Assembly: GCA_002726085.1 (NCBI GenBank)
Contig: PBRZ01000049.1
Span: 4,180-36,561 of the forward strand
Length of the DNA stretch: 32,382 nucleotides
DNA from: Acidobacteriota bacterium
GTDB lineage: Bacteria; Acidobacteriota; Vicinamibacteria; Vicinamibacterales; UBA8438
Reading direction: 5' to 3'
This document shows positions 1 to 9,283 of this stretch, piece after piece. Position numbers and translations under genes: made by a program. Within the stretch, counting starts at the first letter, position 1, and every line of letters starts with the position of its first letter. The notes beneath the pieces were generated by a model, which was not told the DNA's origin, searched no databases, and saw only the letters and a list, made by a program, of their open reading frames with translations.

Positions 1-2
1 CG

Positions 3-1376
3 TGGAGAGCCCGCTTCTACGAGTCCAGCGTGTATCTGCCGACGGAGCTCTTTGTCACCCTGTATTGCGCGCTGTTCCTCTGGAGCCTCTACCGCATGCG
101 CGGTTCGACCCATGCGATTGCGCCGTGGGTGCGACTGGCGCTGTGGACGACGCCGGTCTGGTATCACGCCGCCTCGCTCGCCATTCTGGGGGACCACTGG
201 CTCGCGTTCCTCGTGTATCTGATCGCCGTGACCGGGGTCGGTGTGACGGTCTCCGTCCGGTGGGAGGCGATGTGGTCCCGCCTGCTCTTGTGGGCTGCGG
301 TGGTTGGACCACTGCTCGGGTGGGCGAACTTCCAACCGAGCGGGGCCTGGCTGGCACCGGCCGTGGTGACCTGGCTCGCGGTCGCAGGCATCCACGCCGC
401 GGCCCAGGTCGAGATGCTCAGACGCGCACCCGCGCAACCGCATGCCGCCGATGTCCTGCTGTTCCCGGCCAACGGGGTCGGCCTGTACTTCGGGCTGCAG
501 ACAGTCGTTGCACCGCACTACCCCGCGCTGACCGGACTCATCGCCGCGCTGGAGGCCCTCGCCTACGGGGCACTGGCCGTCGCGGTCCGGCGGGTCGAGC
601 CGCGCGCGGTCATGCACGTCCTGGTGGTCGCGGTCACCCTGGCCGTGGCGGCGTTCGCGGTCCAGCTCAACGGCGCCTGGGTGACGATGCTCTGGGCGAC
701 CGAGGCGGGCGGCCTGATCTGGCTTGGGCTCCGGGAGCGCCGGACCTGGATCCGCATGGGCGGCGCGCTGCTCCTCGGAGTCTCGATCGTCCGTCTGGTC
801 TCGCTGCAGATCGCGCCGGTCCCTTTCGCCTACACGGTCTTCCTCAATCAGCGCGCCATCCTCGGTCTCTTCGTCGTGGGTGTCCTGGGCCTGGTCGCCT
901 GGTTGCATGCCCAGACCGACTCAGAGGCAGACACCTACCGGCACCGGGCGATGGCCACGGCTATCGTTGGGGCGAACGTGCTGATGCTGGTGACCCTGTC
1001 TACCGAGATCTACGCGTTCTGGGCGTTGCGCCAGGCCACGGCGCGGTTTGCAGCGAGCGCCGAGCTGGTCGGTCAGATGATGCTCTCGGCAACCTGGGGC
1101 GCCTATGCCGCCGGGATGACGGCGGTGGGCATCAAGCGGCGCTACGCTCCCATCCGCTATCTCGCGCTGGTGGTCTTCGGCATCACGGTGCTGAAGGTGT
1201 TTACGGTGGACTTCTCGCAGCTCGATTCGGTCTACCGCATCGTCAGCAGCCTCGCGTTGGGCCTGTTACTGGTCGGGGCGTCGTATCTGTACCAGAAGTA
1301 CGGGGCCCAGCATGTTGCCATCGGGCAACGGGATGCCCCCGCAGCCGCAGTAACACCGCCGCCCGCAACCGAGTAG
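3..1376 (+). CDS. DUF2339-type polytopic membrane protein, 5' end outside window
   Basis: The frame is open from the first bases of the window to a TAG at 1374-1376, so the gene begins upstream. About 457 residues are visible, almost all in hydrophobic segments (roughly a dozen or more membrane spans) joined by short Arg-rich loops. The repeated pattern of paired helices and the ending (a helix near FGITVLKVFTVD, then YRIVSSLALGLLL and a short SYLYQKY tail) resemble the C-terminal half of DUF2339 (PF10101) inner-membrane proteins, whose biochemical role is unknown. An internal GTG at 30 could act as a start, but the residues before it continue the same protein, so truncation by the window edge is more likely. 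A heptamer tandem repeat follows directly after the stop. Confidence 0.75.
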   Translation, partial: WRARFYESSVYLPTELFVTLYCALFLWSLYRMRGSTHAIAPWVRLALWTTPVWYHAASLAILGDHWLAFLVYLIAVTGVGVTVSVRWEAMWSRLLLWAAVVGPLLGWANFQPSGAWLAPAVVTWLAVAGIHAAAQVEMLRRAPAQPHAADVLLFPANGVGLYFGLQTVVAPHYPALTGLIAALEALAYGALAVAVRRVEPRAVMHVLVVAVTLAVAAFAVQLNGAWVTMLWATEAGGLIWLGLRERRTWIRMGGALLLGVSIVRLVSLQIAPVPFAYTVFLNQRAILGLFVVGVLGLVAWLHAQTDSEADTYRHRAMATAIVGANVLMLVTLSTEIYAFWALRQATARFAASAELVGQMMLSATWGAYAAGMTAVGIKRRYAPIRYLALVVFGITVLKVFTVDFSQLDSVYRIVSSLALGLLLVGASYLYQKYGAQHVAIGQRDAPAAAVTPPPATE

Positions 1377-1391
1377 GGCTGGCGTAGCCCG

Positions 1392-1447
1392 CTGCCTTCT
1401 GCCTTCTGCCTTCTGCCTTCTGCCTTCTGCCTTCTGCCTTCTGACTT
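1392..1447. repeat. heptamer tandem repeat (CTGCCTT)n
   Basis: Seven perfect CTGCCTT units and one variant (CTGACTT) lie between the DUF2339 stop and the 3' end of the HEAT fragment. It belongs to the same 7-bp-period class as the repeats at 5538, 13696, 14438, 15978, 24480, 30601 and 32040. Confidence 0.95.
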
Positions 1448-1464
1448 CTTGGAGCACACCGCTA

Positions 1465-2298
1465 TCACACCCCGGCGGCCCCACTCATCCACCGCTCCGC
1501 CTCGGCGGTCCCGAGCTCCGGCTCGACCACCGTAGGCGCCAGGTGCGTCTTCGCGACGCGAGCCGCATCGCGTTCGGCCTGGTCGGCGGCGGCGAGCGCC
1601 CGGTCGAGCTCCGGTTCGAGCTCGCGAAGCTCGAGGGTGCCGACCGCGGACAGCCCGCACGCGCGCATCCACGAATCCTCGCTGCCGAGCAGTGTCTGGA
1701 CCGCTTCGGCCGGTGTGGTCATCGTCGCGCCGGCGACGGCGCCAGCGGCCGCCGCGCGTTGCGCCGCAGTCACTTGATCATCGACCAGCGGCAGCACCTG
1801 CTGCCGCAGTTGCGGCGGCTCCAGCACATTGTCGAGAAACTCCACTGCGTTGGCGCGCACCACGGGGTTGAGAGACCGCACGCCGTCGTGCGCGCTGTGC
1901 AGGTCGTGGTCCAGAAACAACAAGGCGAGCAGCCGGAAAATTCGCTCCAGCTCGGCATCCATGGCCCGCCGCAGAGGGGTCAGCGTCACATCATTACCAA
2001 CCGTGCCAACCGCGCCATCCGCGTGGCCCTCCAGGGCAACCAGCACCTGGTACGACCGATAATGCCCCATCACCTCGGCGGCCAGCGTCATCTCTACCAC
2101 CTGCGTGTCGATGGCGACATCGGGGTACTGGTCACTCAGCTTGTTCAAGGCAACCACGACCTCGTGGCGTAATGCCGGATTCGGGCTCATGAGCCCCCCA
2201 ACCAGCGCCCGTAGCGCCGCGGCGCCGCCAATCTGGCACAGCACCCCTGGGATGTGCTGCCGTATCGCCGCCGGCCACGCTCGGCTTCGAGGAACTGC
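1465..2298 (-). pseudogene. HEAT-repeat fragment of an Npt-type HEAT/cNMP protein
   Basis: The minus-strand frame is open from about 2298 to a TGA at 1465-1467, but has no start codon before a GTG at 2244 that falls inside a conserved HEAT helix (RQHIPGVLCQIGG). The recognisable parts are HEAT helices such as LRHEVVVALNKL and the block LRANAVEFLDNVL followed by the helix around LLGSEDSWMRACGLSAVG. In acidobacterial and related Npt1/Npt2-like nucleotide carrier proteins this block lies between the transporter domain and the cyclic-nucleotide-binding domain. The membrane carrier part and the early HEAT repeats are missing: at about 2285 the sequence switches to a divergently oriented cNMP domain. 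I read this as one half of an ancestral gene broken by an inversion, or a chimeric assembly join. The absence of internal stops suggests the break is recent. Confidence 0.6.
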
Positions 2299-2936
2299 TC
2301 AATGGCTGTCTGATGCCCCACACCGTCAAGACGCTCGAGCCCTGTGTCTCCCTGCGGCTGTCCAGCGAGGTAATGGGCACACTGCTCGCCGACAACACCG
2401 ACCTCGTGCAGGGGTTCTTCCGCACGCTGGCCGGACGCGGCCCGCAGGGTGGGGAGCGCTCGGTCATGAAGGGCGAAGCGGCAGAGGCGATCGTGGGGCT
2501 GGCCGCCGGACCGCTTACTCCGATCCAGAAGGTGCTGGCACTGCAGCGCCTCTCGATCTTCTCCAGGGTCACCGCCACCGAGATGCGACACCTCGCCGCG
2601 ATCGCCCAGCAGGTCGAGCTCGTCGAGGGAGCGGTGCTCTCCGGGGAGGCCGATCCACCGGTGGTGTGCATCGTGCTCTCGGGAGCGGTGTCGCTCGAAG
2701 CACCCGATGAGTCCATGGTCCCGCTGCGGGCCGAAGCGGGAGACGTCGTCGGCATGAACGAGGCGCTGGCCGGCACCGAGGCTGGCGGCACCATACCGGA
2801 TCCGCGCCGCTTGACGGTCGCCGAGGCTGGTGTGGCGCTCCGCATCGACCGCGACGACCTGTTCGACCTGCTTGGACAGCGCCCCGATCTGCTCCAGCAG
2901 ATCTTCAGCGCCGCGTTCGGGAAGCACGACCGATAG
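2283..2936 (+). pseudogene. cyclic-nucleotide-binding (CRP-like) domain fragment, partner of the HEAT piece
   Basis: The frame is recognisable from about 2283; the first ATG is at 2313 and the stop is TAG at 2934-2936. The first about 50 residues (GFEELLNGCLMPHTV, then VSLRLSSEVMGTLLADN) look like the last strands and C-helix of one cNMP-binding domain whose N-terminal strands are absent. A second, complete domain follows: LTPIQKVLALQRLSIFSRV, beta strands with a VVCIVLSGAVSL core, GDVVGMNEALAG in the phosphate-binding-cassette position, and the final helix ending at LLQQIFSAAFGK. The cassette lacks a clear RxxxA motif, so nucleotide binding is doubtful. It lies head to head with the HEAT fragment. 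Starting in the middle of a domain argues for a remnant, though a shortened protein from 2313 could still be made. Confidence 0.55.
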
Positions 2937-3047
2937 CCCGCCAGACCGTGCGTGGCGCGGGACGGCGGACGCCGACCGCGCGAAGCGCCCGGGCCGGCCG
3001 CAGGTGTGATACAAACTGAGAGATAGCGAACACACAAGGAGACACCC

Positions 3048-3788
3048 ATGCAGCGTCACGCATCCGCGACCGTCATCGCCCTGATCGTCGTGTGCGAGTT
3101 CGGCGTGTCGGTTTTCCCGGTGGCGGCGCAAACCGCGACCCAGCTAGAGCGGGACGTGCGCGAGGAGCTTCGTGGGGAACGCGACCTGCGGCGTCTCGAC
3201 GTGGCGATCGCAGGCAGCGAGGTCACCCTGACCGGAGAGCTCGAGACCTTCTGGTTGAAGAGCGAGGCGATCCGAAGGGCGTTCGACGTGGACGGGGTAG
3301 AAACCGTTGTCAGTGAGATCGAGATTCCACCCGCCGAGAGCGATCAGAAGCTGGCCGAAGAGGTCGCGAAGGTGATGCAGCGCTACCCGTACTACACGCT
3401 GTTCGACTATCTCGACGGCATGATCAATGGTGGAGAGGTCACGCTTCTTGGCAAGGTGACACCGGACAAGGACAAAGCGGACGATCTCTTCGAACGGGTC
3501 GCGAAGATTCCGGGTGTGCAGGACGTCCAGAACCAGATCGAGACGATCACGCCGTCGTTAGGGGACGAAAACCTGCGGAGCGCCATCGCGCAAAGCATCT
3601 TCAGAAGCAGTCACTTCCAACGGTTCGGCTCGCAGGCCAACCCGCCGTTCCACATCATCGTCCAGCGAAGCGTCGTCACCCTGACCGGCTGGGTACAAGG
3701 CGACATCGAGCGGCGCGAGATGGAAAGGATCGTCCGCAACACGCAGGGGGTCCTGCGGGTCGACAACCAACTGCAGACGGTGCAGTGA
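3048..3788 (+). CDS. periplasmic protein with three BON domains
   Basis: This is a 246-residue protein with a strong Shine-Dalgarno (AAGGAG at 3036-3041, 6 nt before the ATG). The N-terminus is a signal peptide: basic start, hydrophobic core to about residue 24, and a likely cleavage at VAA-QT. Three BON modules follow at about residues 33-92, 99-167 and 173-245, each with the alpha-beta pattern and a VTLTGxV or VTLLGKV strand near its middle. BON domains bind membrane or surface polymers, and OsmY-type proteins of this class work in envelope stress. The second module carries an insert (YPYYTLFDYLDGMING) unusual for BON. The gene is transcribed alone, away from the scrambled cNMP fragment, and converges on the kinase-like gene. 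Function beyond envelope binding cannot be told. Confidence 0.85.
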   Translation: MQRHASATVIALIVVCEFGVSVFPVAAQTATQLERDVREELRGERDLRRLDVAIAGSEVTLTGELETFWLKSEAIRRAFDVDGVETVVSEIEIPPAESDQKLAEEVAKVMQRYPYYTLFDYLDGMINGGEVTLLGKVTPDKDKADDLFERVAKIPGVQDVQNQIETITPSLGDENLRSAIAQSIFRSSHFQRFGSQANPPFHIIVQRSVVTLTGWVQGDIERREMERIVRNTQGVLRVDNQLQTVQ

Positions 3789-3804
3789 GGGCAGTGCTCT
3801 CAGG

Positions 3805-3840
3805 AGGCAGGAGAAGCTGGAGGGCTGCGCTATCCTGCCT
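3805..3840. terminator. hairpin between convergent genes (possible bidirectional terminator)
   Basis: AGGCAGGA at 3805-3812 is repeated inverted as TCCTGCCT at 3833-3840, between the BON gene stop (3788) and the stop of the facing gene (3839-3841). The left arm is a single unit of the heptamer repeat type. There is no U-tract, so this is only a candidate factor-independent terminator. Confidence 0.35.
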
Positions 3841-5485
3841 ATCGCTCAATCCCGATGACATCGTAGGTCGCGCTGTTCGGTCGCAGATAGACCCGCACCG
3901 GCTCATTCCAGGCCGGGAAGTCCGCGTGGACAGACCGGATCTCCGCCATCAGATAGGCATCGCCGTCGAGGCCGGGGTTGGCCGGTAGTCGAACTGTCGT
4001 GGCACTCTGGGTCGCGGAATCGGTCAGGCCTCGCACGCCGTCGGTGCCATTGTCGTAGACTGACCACTCTACGTCGTAGGCTGTCCCCGATTCGGCGAAC
4101 CCATACCGCTCGGAGAGATTGACGAAGCGCAGACCGTCGGCGCCAACCTCGAACTCGTCGATCGGGTTCACCCGGTTTATGTAGTAGCGGGCGCTCTTGA
4201 TCTGCCGTTCGACCAGCACCTGGTGGAAGTAGCGCTCCTGTTCAGGGTCGCTCAGCTGCCCGGTCTCGACGATGGCCAGCAGCTCCTCGGGTGTGAACCG
4301 CATGATGACCTTGGCCGCCCAGAACGCGTCGCGGTCGGTCATCCGGACAAACGCCGGATTCGGATAGTCGTTCTTCCACTCCTGGGGCTCGAACGACACC
4401 GACTCCCAACGCCCGACGGATTCGTATTCCGGAAAGCTTGGCCAGTCCACGGTGCGGTACTTGGGGGTGCGCAGCCCGAAGCTGACGAGGTTCCGCTTCA
4501 CCTCATCGGTATCGAGCCAGTAGTGAAAGCCCAGATTCGGGAGCTGCAGGTCGACGCTGCCACTCCCGAAAGTCGATCCGAAGTCGAGCAGGTGGTGCCG
4601 AATGTAGTGGCGTCCGTCTTCTTCCACCCAGCTGTCCTGGGTGTTTTGGGCACGCGTGTCGTCGTGGTTGGTCCAGGCCGCGAACAACCTGAGCCCACGC
4701 AGCTCACGCCGATTCTCGTGCGCGACGACATCGTTCGCATCGTCCGTGCGGGTCCCGTAATAGCGGAACGGGCCGATGGGACGCCCGGAGAGATACCGAC
4801 TGGCGGTCACGCGCATCCGGCCGTTGTCCAGCCTGGGCACCAACCGTAGCCGGCGGCGCAGTTGCCCGCGCGTCAGCGCCGTCTCATCTCCGAACTCGTC
4901 TTCGAGCATCGTACCCGGCTCGATCGTCAGACCGGCCTCGGGATCGACGGCGACAATGAAATTCTCCGGCACGTTATAGCCGATGGCGTAAAAGAGCTTG
5001 GTGGCAATGACCTCGGCGGCCGAGCTGAGCTCGGGGACGCCCACCGGGTCGAATTTGATGACATAGCGGTCACCGCGGCCGTCGATGATCTGGAACCCAG
5101 GAGTGAGCCCACCGATCTTGCTCCGGAACACCCGCCACGGGACGGTCATGTCCGGGCCCTCGTTCGTGTCGGGACCTCGGACGAGCGCCGCCCTCGACAT
5201 CCGTTGCACGCCGTGTCGGTTCGTGAACCAGGAGCTGTCGGGCACCTCGTCGAGCGTGTTGGCGTTCTGCGCCTCTCCCCGGGCCGCATCGCCCAGATCG
5301 GCCATGATGTGTCCGAAGCGGTCGAACATATCGCTGAGCGCGATCTCGGCCGGCTCGGTCGGCACGTCGAGCCTGTCGTTGTCGACCAGCAGCGGATCGT
5401 CCGAGTAGAACTTCCGCTCCTGCGCCCGGGGCACAGCCACCAGCACCGCCAGTCCGACGACCAAGGCGACCGATTGCCTCAGCAT
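3839..5485 (-). CDS. secreted protein with atypical protein-kinase-like motifs
   Basis: I choose the ATG at 5485 (548 residues) because GGGGA lies 7 nt upstream and the product then opens with a clean signal peptide (MLRQSVALVVGLAVLVAVPRA). An in-frame ATG at 5506 lacks a Shine-Dalgarno. The middle of the protein shows a kinase-like order of motifs: RYVIKFD with Lys about 144 (beta-3-lysine position), then a helix with Glu about 158 (SSAAEVIATKLF), then NHDDTRAQN (about 273-281), resembling a catalytic/metal loop, then LLDFGSTFG (Asp about 301), resembling a DFG metal site. This layout recalls HipA, CotH and FAM20 type atypical kinases, but I do not recognise a named family. The C-terminal about 120 residues look like a beta-sandwich. 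It follows an Omp85-like gene on the same strand, so the two may work together at the outer membrane. Kinase activity is inference. Confidence 0.6.
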   Translation of the reverse strand: MLRQSVALVVGLAVLVAVPRAQERKFYSDDPLLVDNDRLDVPTEPAEIALSDMFDRFGHIMADLGDAARGEAQNANTLDEVPDSSWFTNRHGVQRMSRAALVRGPDTNEGPDMTVPWRVFRSKIGGLTPGFQIIDGRGDRYVIKFDPVGVPELSSAAEVIATKLFYAIGYNVPENFIVAVDPEAGLTIEPGTMLEDEFGDETALTRGQLRRRLRLVPRLDNGRMRVTASRYLSGRPIGPFRYYGTRTDDANDVVAHENRRELRGLRLFAAWTNHDDTRAQNTQDSWVEEDGRHYIRHHLLDFGSTFGSGSVDLQLPNLGFHYWLDTDEVKRNLVSFGLRTPKYRTVDWPSFPEYESVGRWESVSFEPQEWKNDYPNPAFVRMTDRDAFWAAKVIMRFTPEELLAIVETGQLSDPEQERYFHQVLVERQIKSARYYINRVNPIDEFEVGADGLRFVNLSERYGFAESGTAYDVEWSVYDNGTDGVRGLTDSATQSATTVRLPANPGLDGDAYLMAEIRSVHADFPAWNEPVRVYLRPNSATYDVIGIER

Positions 5486-6852
5486 CACGAAGTCCCCATC
5501 CGACATGTGAACGGTTGACGGCGCGGCCTTCCGGCTTCTCCTGCCTCCTGCCTCCTGCCTCCTGTCTCCTTCGTCAAAACGACGGCCCCCCCCCCGATGT
5601 GCAGCTTGAAGCCCTCGTTGCTGCGGGCGAAATCGAACCGAAGCACCATCCCCCCCGGAGCGTGCCCGCGAATGCCGAACCCGTAGCCGGACTGCATGTC
5701 CTGGAAGTCGAGATCGCCGGCATCGGAGAAGACCTTTCCCGCGTCGTAGAACAGCGCGAAGTCGACGTAGGTCCAGACTTCCCAGCGATACTCGGCGTTC
5801 ACCACCAGATTCCGGCCGCCCCTGAATCGGTATTCGCGGAACCCGCGAATCGAGTTGGCGCCGCCAATCGTCTCCATCAGATAGAACGGGACCGCGCCGC
5901 CGTTCTCACCCACCGAATTCGAGCTGCGGACCCGGAGCGCCAGGATGCGATTGCGGTATCCCAGCGGAATTTGCGTCTGCACATCCCCGACGAGGCGGGT
6001 GAAATCATAGAGACCGCTGTCCCGATCGTCGTACCGCGACGCCTCGACGCGGAGCGACACCCCTGCCGAGGGGATGACATGCGCATCGCGGAGATGCAGC
6101 GTCAGATGCCCGCCATAGACCAGAAAGTCGGTCGTGGTACCGAACCCGGGTGTCAGCAGCGGGTCGAACCGTTCTTCCAGGCTCGCGCCGGCCGTGCCGG
6201 GGCCCACCTCGGCGTTCATCCAGCGCGCAACCGCGCCTAGCTCCACGAACCGGGTGGCGGTGGCGGTCACTCCGGCCTCGAGCGACTGGTCCTCCAGACC
6301 GTAGGTCGACCGGCCGGACGCGCTGCTTTGGGGACCCAGCCCGAAGAACCGCAGCGACGTGAGGTCTCGCACCTCCGCCTTGACGTGTGCCTGGACCGGC
6401 AGGCGGCTCGCCGGCGCCGGAAAGATGATGCCGGTGTCGAAGCTGCGAAAGCCGCGAGTCGAATAGCGCGCGTTGGCGGTGAACTGGACGAGCTCGTGGT
6501 TGAAGCCGGCGATGTAGCCGCCACCAAAGACGAAGCCGGACCCAGACGGCATGCCGCCCACCACGGGACGGAACCCGCCGAAACCCTTCGCGAAGATCCG
6601 ACGCGGCAGTCGAAACGTCTCCAGACGACCAACCCGCGCCTCGGCGTCCGACACGGCGTAGGGGGCCAGCTCGGCCCTTTTCGCTTCACGCTGACGCTGC
6701 AGGATCTCCTGGCGGGTCGCCGGCGGCGCATCCCGCTGGCTGCCCTCCGCGCTGGAAGCCGGCTGCGCCGCGGCGGCCACTGGCCACGCCACGAGCGCCA
6801 CCAGCAAGCAGACCGCACGCACCATCGCAGACGGCACGCCTGTTCGACGCAT
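5485..6852 (-). CDS. Omp85/BamA-TamA-like outer-membrane barrel protein, frameshifted at its 3' end
   Basis: The start is uncertain. ATGs at 6903 (overlapping the enolase stop as TGATG), 6852 and 6825 are in frame; 6852 or 6825 gives the best signal peptide (hydrophobic VRAVCLLVALVAWP, then AAAAQ). No POTRA domain is evident. After a short charged linker the rest is amphipathic beta-strand, with the Omp85 signature IRGFREYRFRG (the conserved loop-6 RGF/Y motif) and a final strand GMVLRFDFARSNEGFKLHIGGG. It fits the surface-antigen/D15 (BamA/TamA) barrel family, where such short POTRA-less members are found as predicted outer-membrane proteins. The intended stop is probably the TGA at 5574-5576; the G10 run shifts the frame and adds about 30 repeat-encoded residues. 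It lies between enolase and the kinase-like gene, all on the minus strand. Confidence 0.75.
   Translation of the reverse strand: MRRTGVPSAMVRAVCLLVALVAWPVAAAAQPASSAEGSQRDAPPATRQEILQRQREAKRAELAPYAVSDAEARVGRLETFRLPRRIFAKGFGGFRPVVGGMPSGSGFVFGGGYIAGFNHELVQFTANARYSTRGFRSFDTGIIFPAPASRLPVQAHVKAEVRDLTSLRFFGLGPQSSASGRSTYGLEDQSLEAGVTATATRFVELGAVARWMNAEVGPGTAGASLEERFDPLLTPGFGTTTDFLVYGGHLTLHLRDAHVIPSAGVSLRVEASRYDDRDSGLYDFTRLVGDVQTQIPLGYRNRILALRVRSSNSVGENGGAVPFYLMETIGGANSIRGFREYRFRGGRNLVVNAEYRWEVWTYVDFALFYDAGKVFSDAGDLDFQDMQSGYGFGIRGHAPGGMVLRFDFARSNEGFKLHIGGGAVVLTKETGGRRQEAGEAGRPRRQPFTCRMGTS
5538..5565. repeat. heptamer tandem repeat (CCTGCCT)n
   Basis: Three perfect CCTGCCT units and one CCTGTCT lie between the expected 3' end of the Omp85-like gene and the kinase-like gene. 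In the sequence as given they are translated as an RRQEAG-type tail because of the frameshift at 5586-5595. Confidence 0.95.
5586..5595 (-). repeat. G10 homopolymer (minus strand) at the 3' end of the Omp85-like gene
   Basis: Ten C on the plus strand are ten G in the coding strand. With ten G the barrel reads on past its natural end into the heptamer repeat, stopping at 5485. With nine G it would end ...LHIGGGPSF followed by TGA at 5574-5576, giving the C-terminal Phe typical of outer-membrane barrels. It is either a sequencing error or a slippage (phase-variable) tract. Confidence 0.8.
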
Positions 6853-6902
6853 CGCCCCAACCAGGCGCACCAACACGGCTCCAATCGCTGCGTGAGCTTC
6901 CA

Positions 6903-8288
<1,386 letters not shown>

Positions 8289-8581
8289 TCAGCCAGCGTC
8301 GCCGAGTGGAGGCCAAGCGACGGAGCCCTTCGGGCCCCGCCTCAGGCGGTGGTCTGGTCGCTGCCGGGATGGAAAGAAGTATTACCCGAGGAAGGTCGTG
8401 TGTAGCCGAGCGCTACGAAGGATGATGATGTCGCGTTGCGACGGAACCCGGACACTCTGATTACCGAGCCCGCTGGCTTGTACCGCCCATTCGGGCGATC
8501 GTAGTAACCGCAAGCTGCGACCAGACCGAACACCCTTGTTCGCAGTGCCCTTAAGATACCGCCACTTACGGGGAAGACGCT

Positions 8582-8599
8582 ATTAGACCTTGGTCTAAT
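8582..8599. promoter_or_regulatory. perfect palindrome ATTAGACC-TT-GGTCTAAT, operator-like
   Basis: An 18-bp palindrome with 8-bp perfect arms sits in the 434-bp gap between the response-regulator stop (8651) and the enolase start (8216). It is AT-richer than its surroundings and has the size and symmetry of a TetR- or GntR-type operator. It could instead be part of the 3' end of the regulator transcript. The rest of 8217-8650 holds no ORF, tRNA or repeat I can support; 8310-8340 has a weak GGGCCCCGCC stretch like the dispersed repeats. Confidence 0.4.
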
Positions 8600-8650
8600 G
8601 CCGGACCACCGGCAGGACCGGCCTAGTGGTCCCGGTCTGGCCGATCAGAC

Positions 8651-9283
8651 TCATGGTGCAACGCCGCTCGACGGTCCGAGTTGCAGGCGTTCAGCCTGAC
8701 GGACGAGATCCGCCAGGGAGGCAGCCTGCATCGTGGTCATGACCCGCGCGCGGTGGACCTTGATGGTGGCGTCGGTGGTTCCCAACTGGGCGGCAATCTG
8801 CTTGTTCAGCATCCCGGCGGCGACCAGTGCAAACACCTGTTGCTGTCGAGGCGTGAGGCGGTCATATCGGACTCGGAGCTCCTCCAACTGCAGCCGGTCG
8901 CGCAGCAGCGCGCGATCGCGCGCGATTGCGCGATCGATGGCAGCCAGCAGCGATTCGTCGTCGAACGGCTTGAGCAGGAAGTCGACCGCGCCATCCTTCA
9001 TCGCCTCGACGCTCATCGGCACGTCGCCGTGCCCGGTGATGAACACGACTGGTGTCGACCATCCGGCCGCCGTGAGACGCCGTTGGAGCTCGAGCCCGCT
9101 GATGCCGGGCATACGCACGTCGAGCACGACACAGCCGGGGCCGTCGGGCCGCTCCCGCTCGAGAAACGCCTCGGCCGAGGGAAACCCTTCAACCAGCAGT
9201 CCGGCCGTCTCGAGCAGCCGCACGACGCTTCGGCGCACCGACCGGTCGTCGTCGACGACGAAGACCATGGGCTCGACGGTCAT
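8651..9283 (-). CDS. FixJ-family two-component response regulator (REC + LuxR HTH)
   Basis: This is a 210-residue two-domain protein. The receiver domain (about 5-120) has the acidic pair in FVVDDDRSVRR, the phospho-acceptor Asp in VVLDVRMPG, Thr in FITGHGDVP, and Lys in FLLKPFD. After a helical linker (DRALLRDRLQLEELR) the LuxR-type helix-turn-helix begins with the classical LTPRQQQVFALVAAG and continues NKQIAAQLGTTDATIKVHRARVM, the recognition helix. This architecture matches FixJ/TodT/NodW regulators. The ATG overlaps the kinase stop (ATGA, 4 bp), so the pair is translationally coupled and cognate. Its target genes are not known. The palindrome at 8582 lies just past its 3' end. Confidence 0.95.
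   Translation of the reverse strand: MTVEPMVFVVDDDRSVRRSVVRLLETAGLLVEGFPSAEAFLERERPDGPGCVVLDVRMPGISGLELQRRLTAAGWSTPVVFITGHGDVPMSVEAMKDGAVDFLLKPFDDESLLAAIDRAIARDRALLRDRLQLEELRVRYDRLTPRQQQVFALVAAGMLNKQIAAQLGTTDATIKVHRARVMTTMQAASLADLVRQAERLQLGPSSGVAP

Noticed and set aside
5483-5487. TGATG overlap between the barrel and kinase-like genes as evidence of coupling
   Set aside because: The overlap exists only in the frame shifted by the G10 run; the natural barrel stop is probably at 5574-5576.
8300-8560. tRNA or small RNA gene in the enolase upstream gap
   Set aside because: I could not build a cloverleaf or recognise a known RNA; the local drop in GC alone is not enough.
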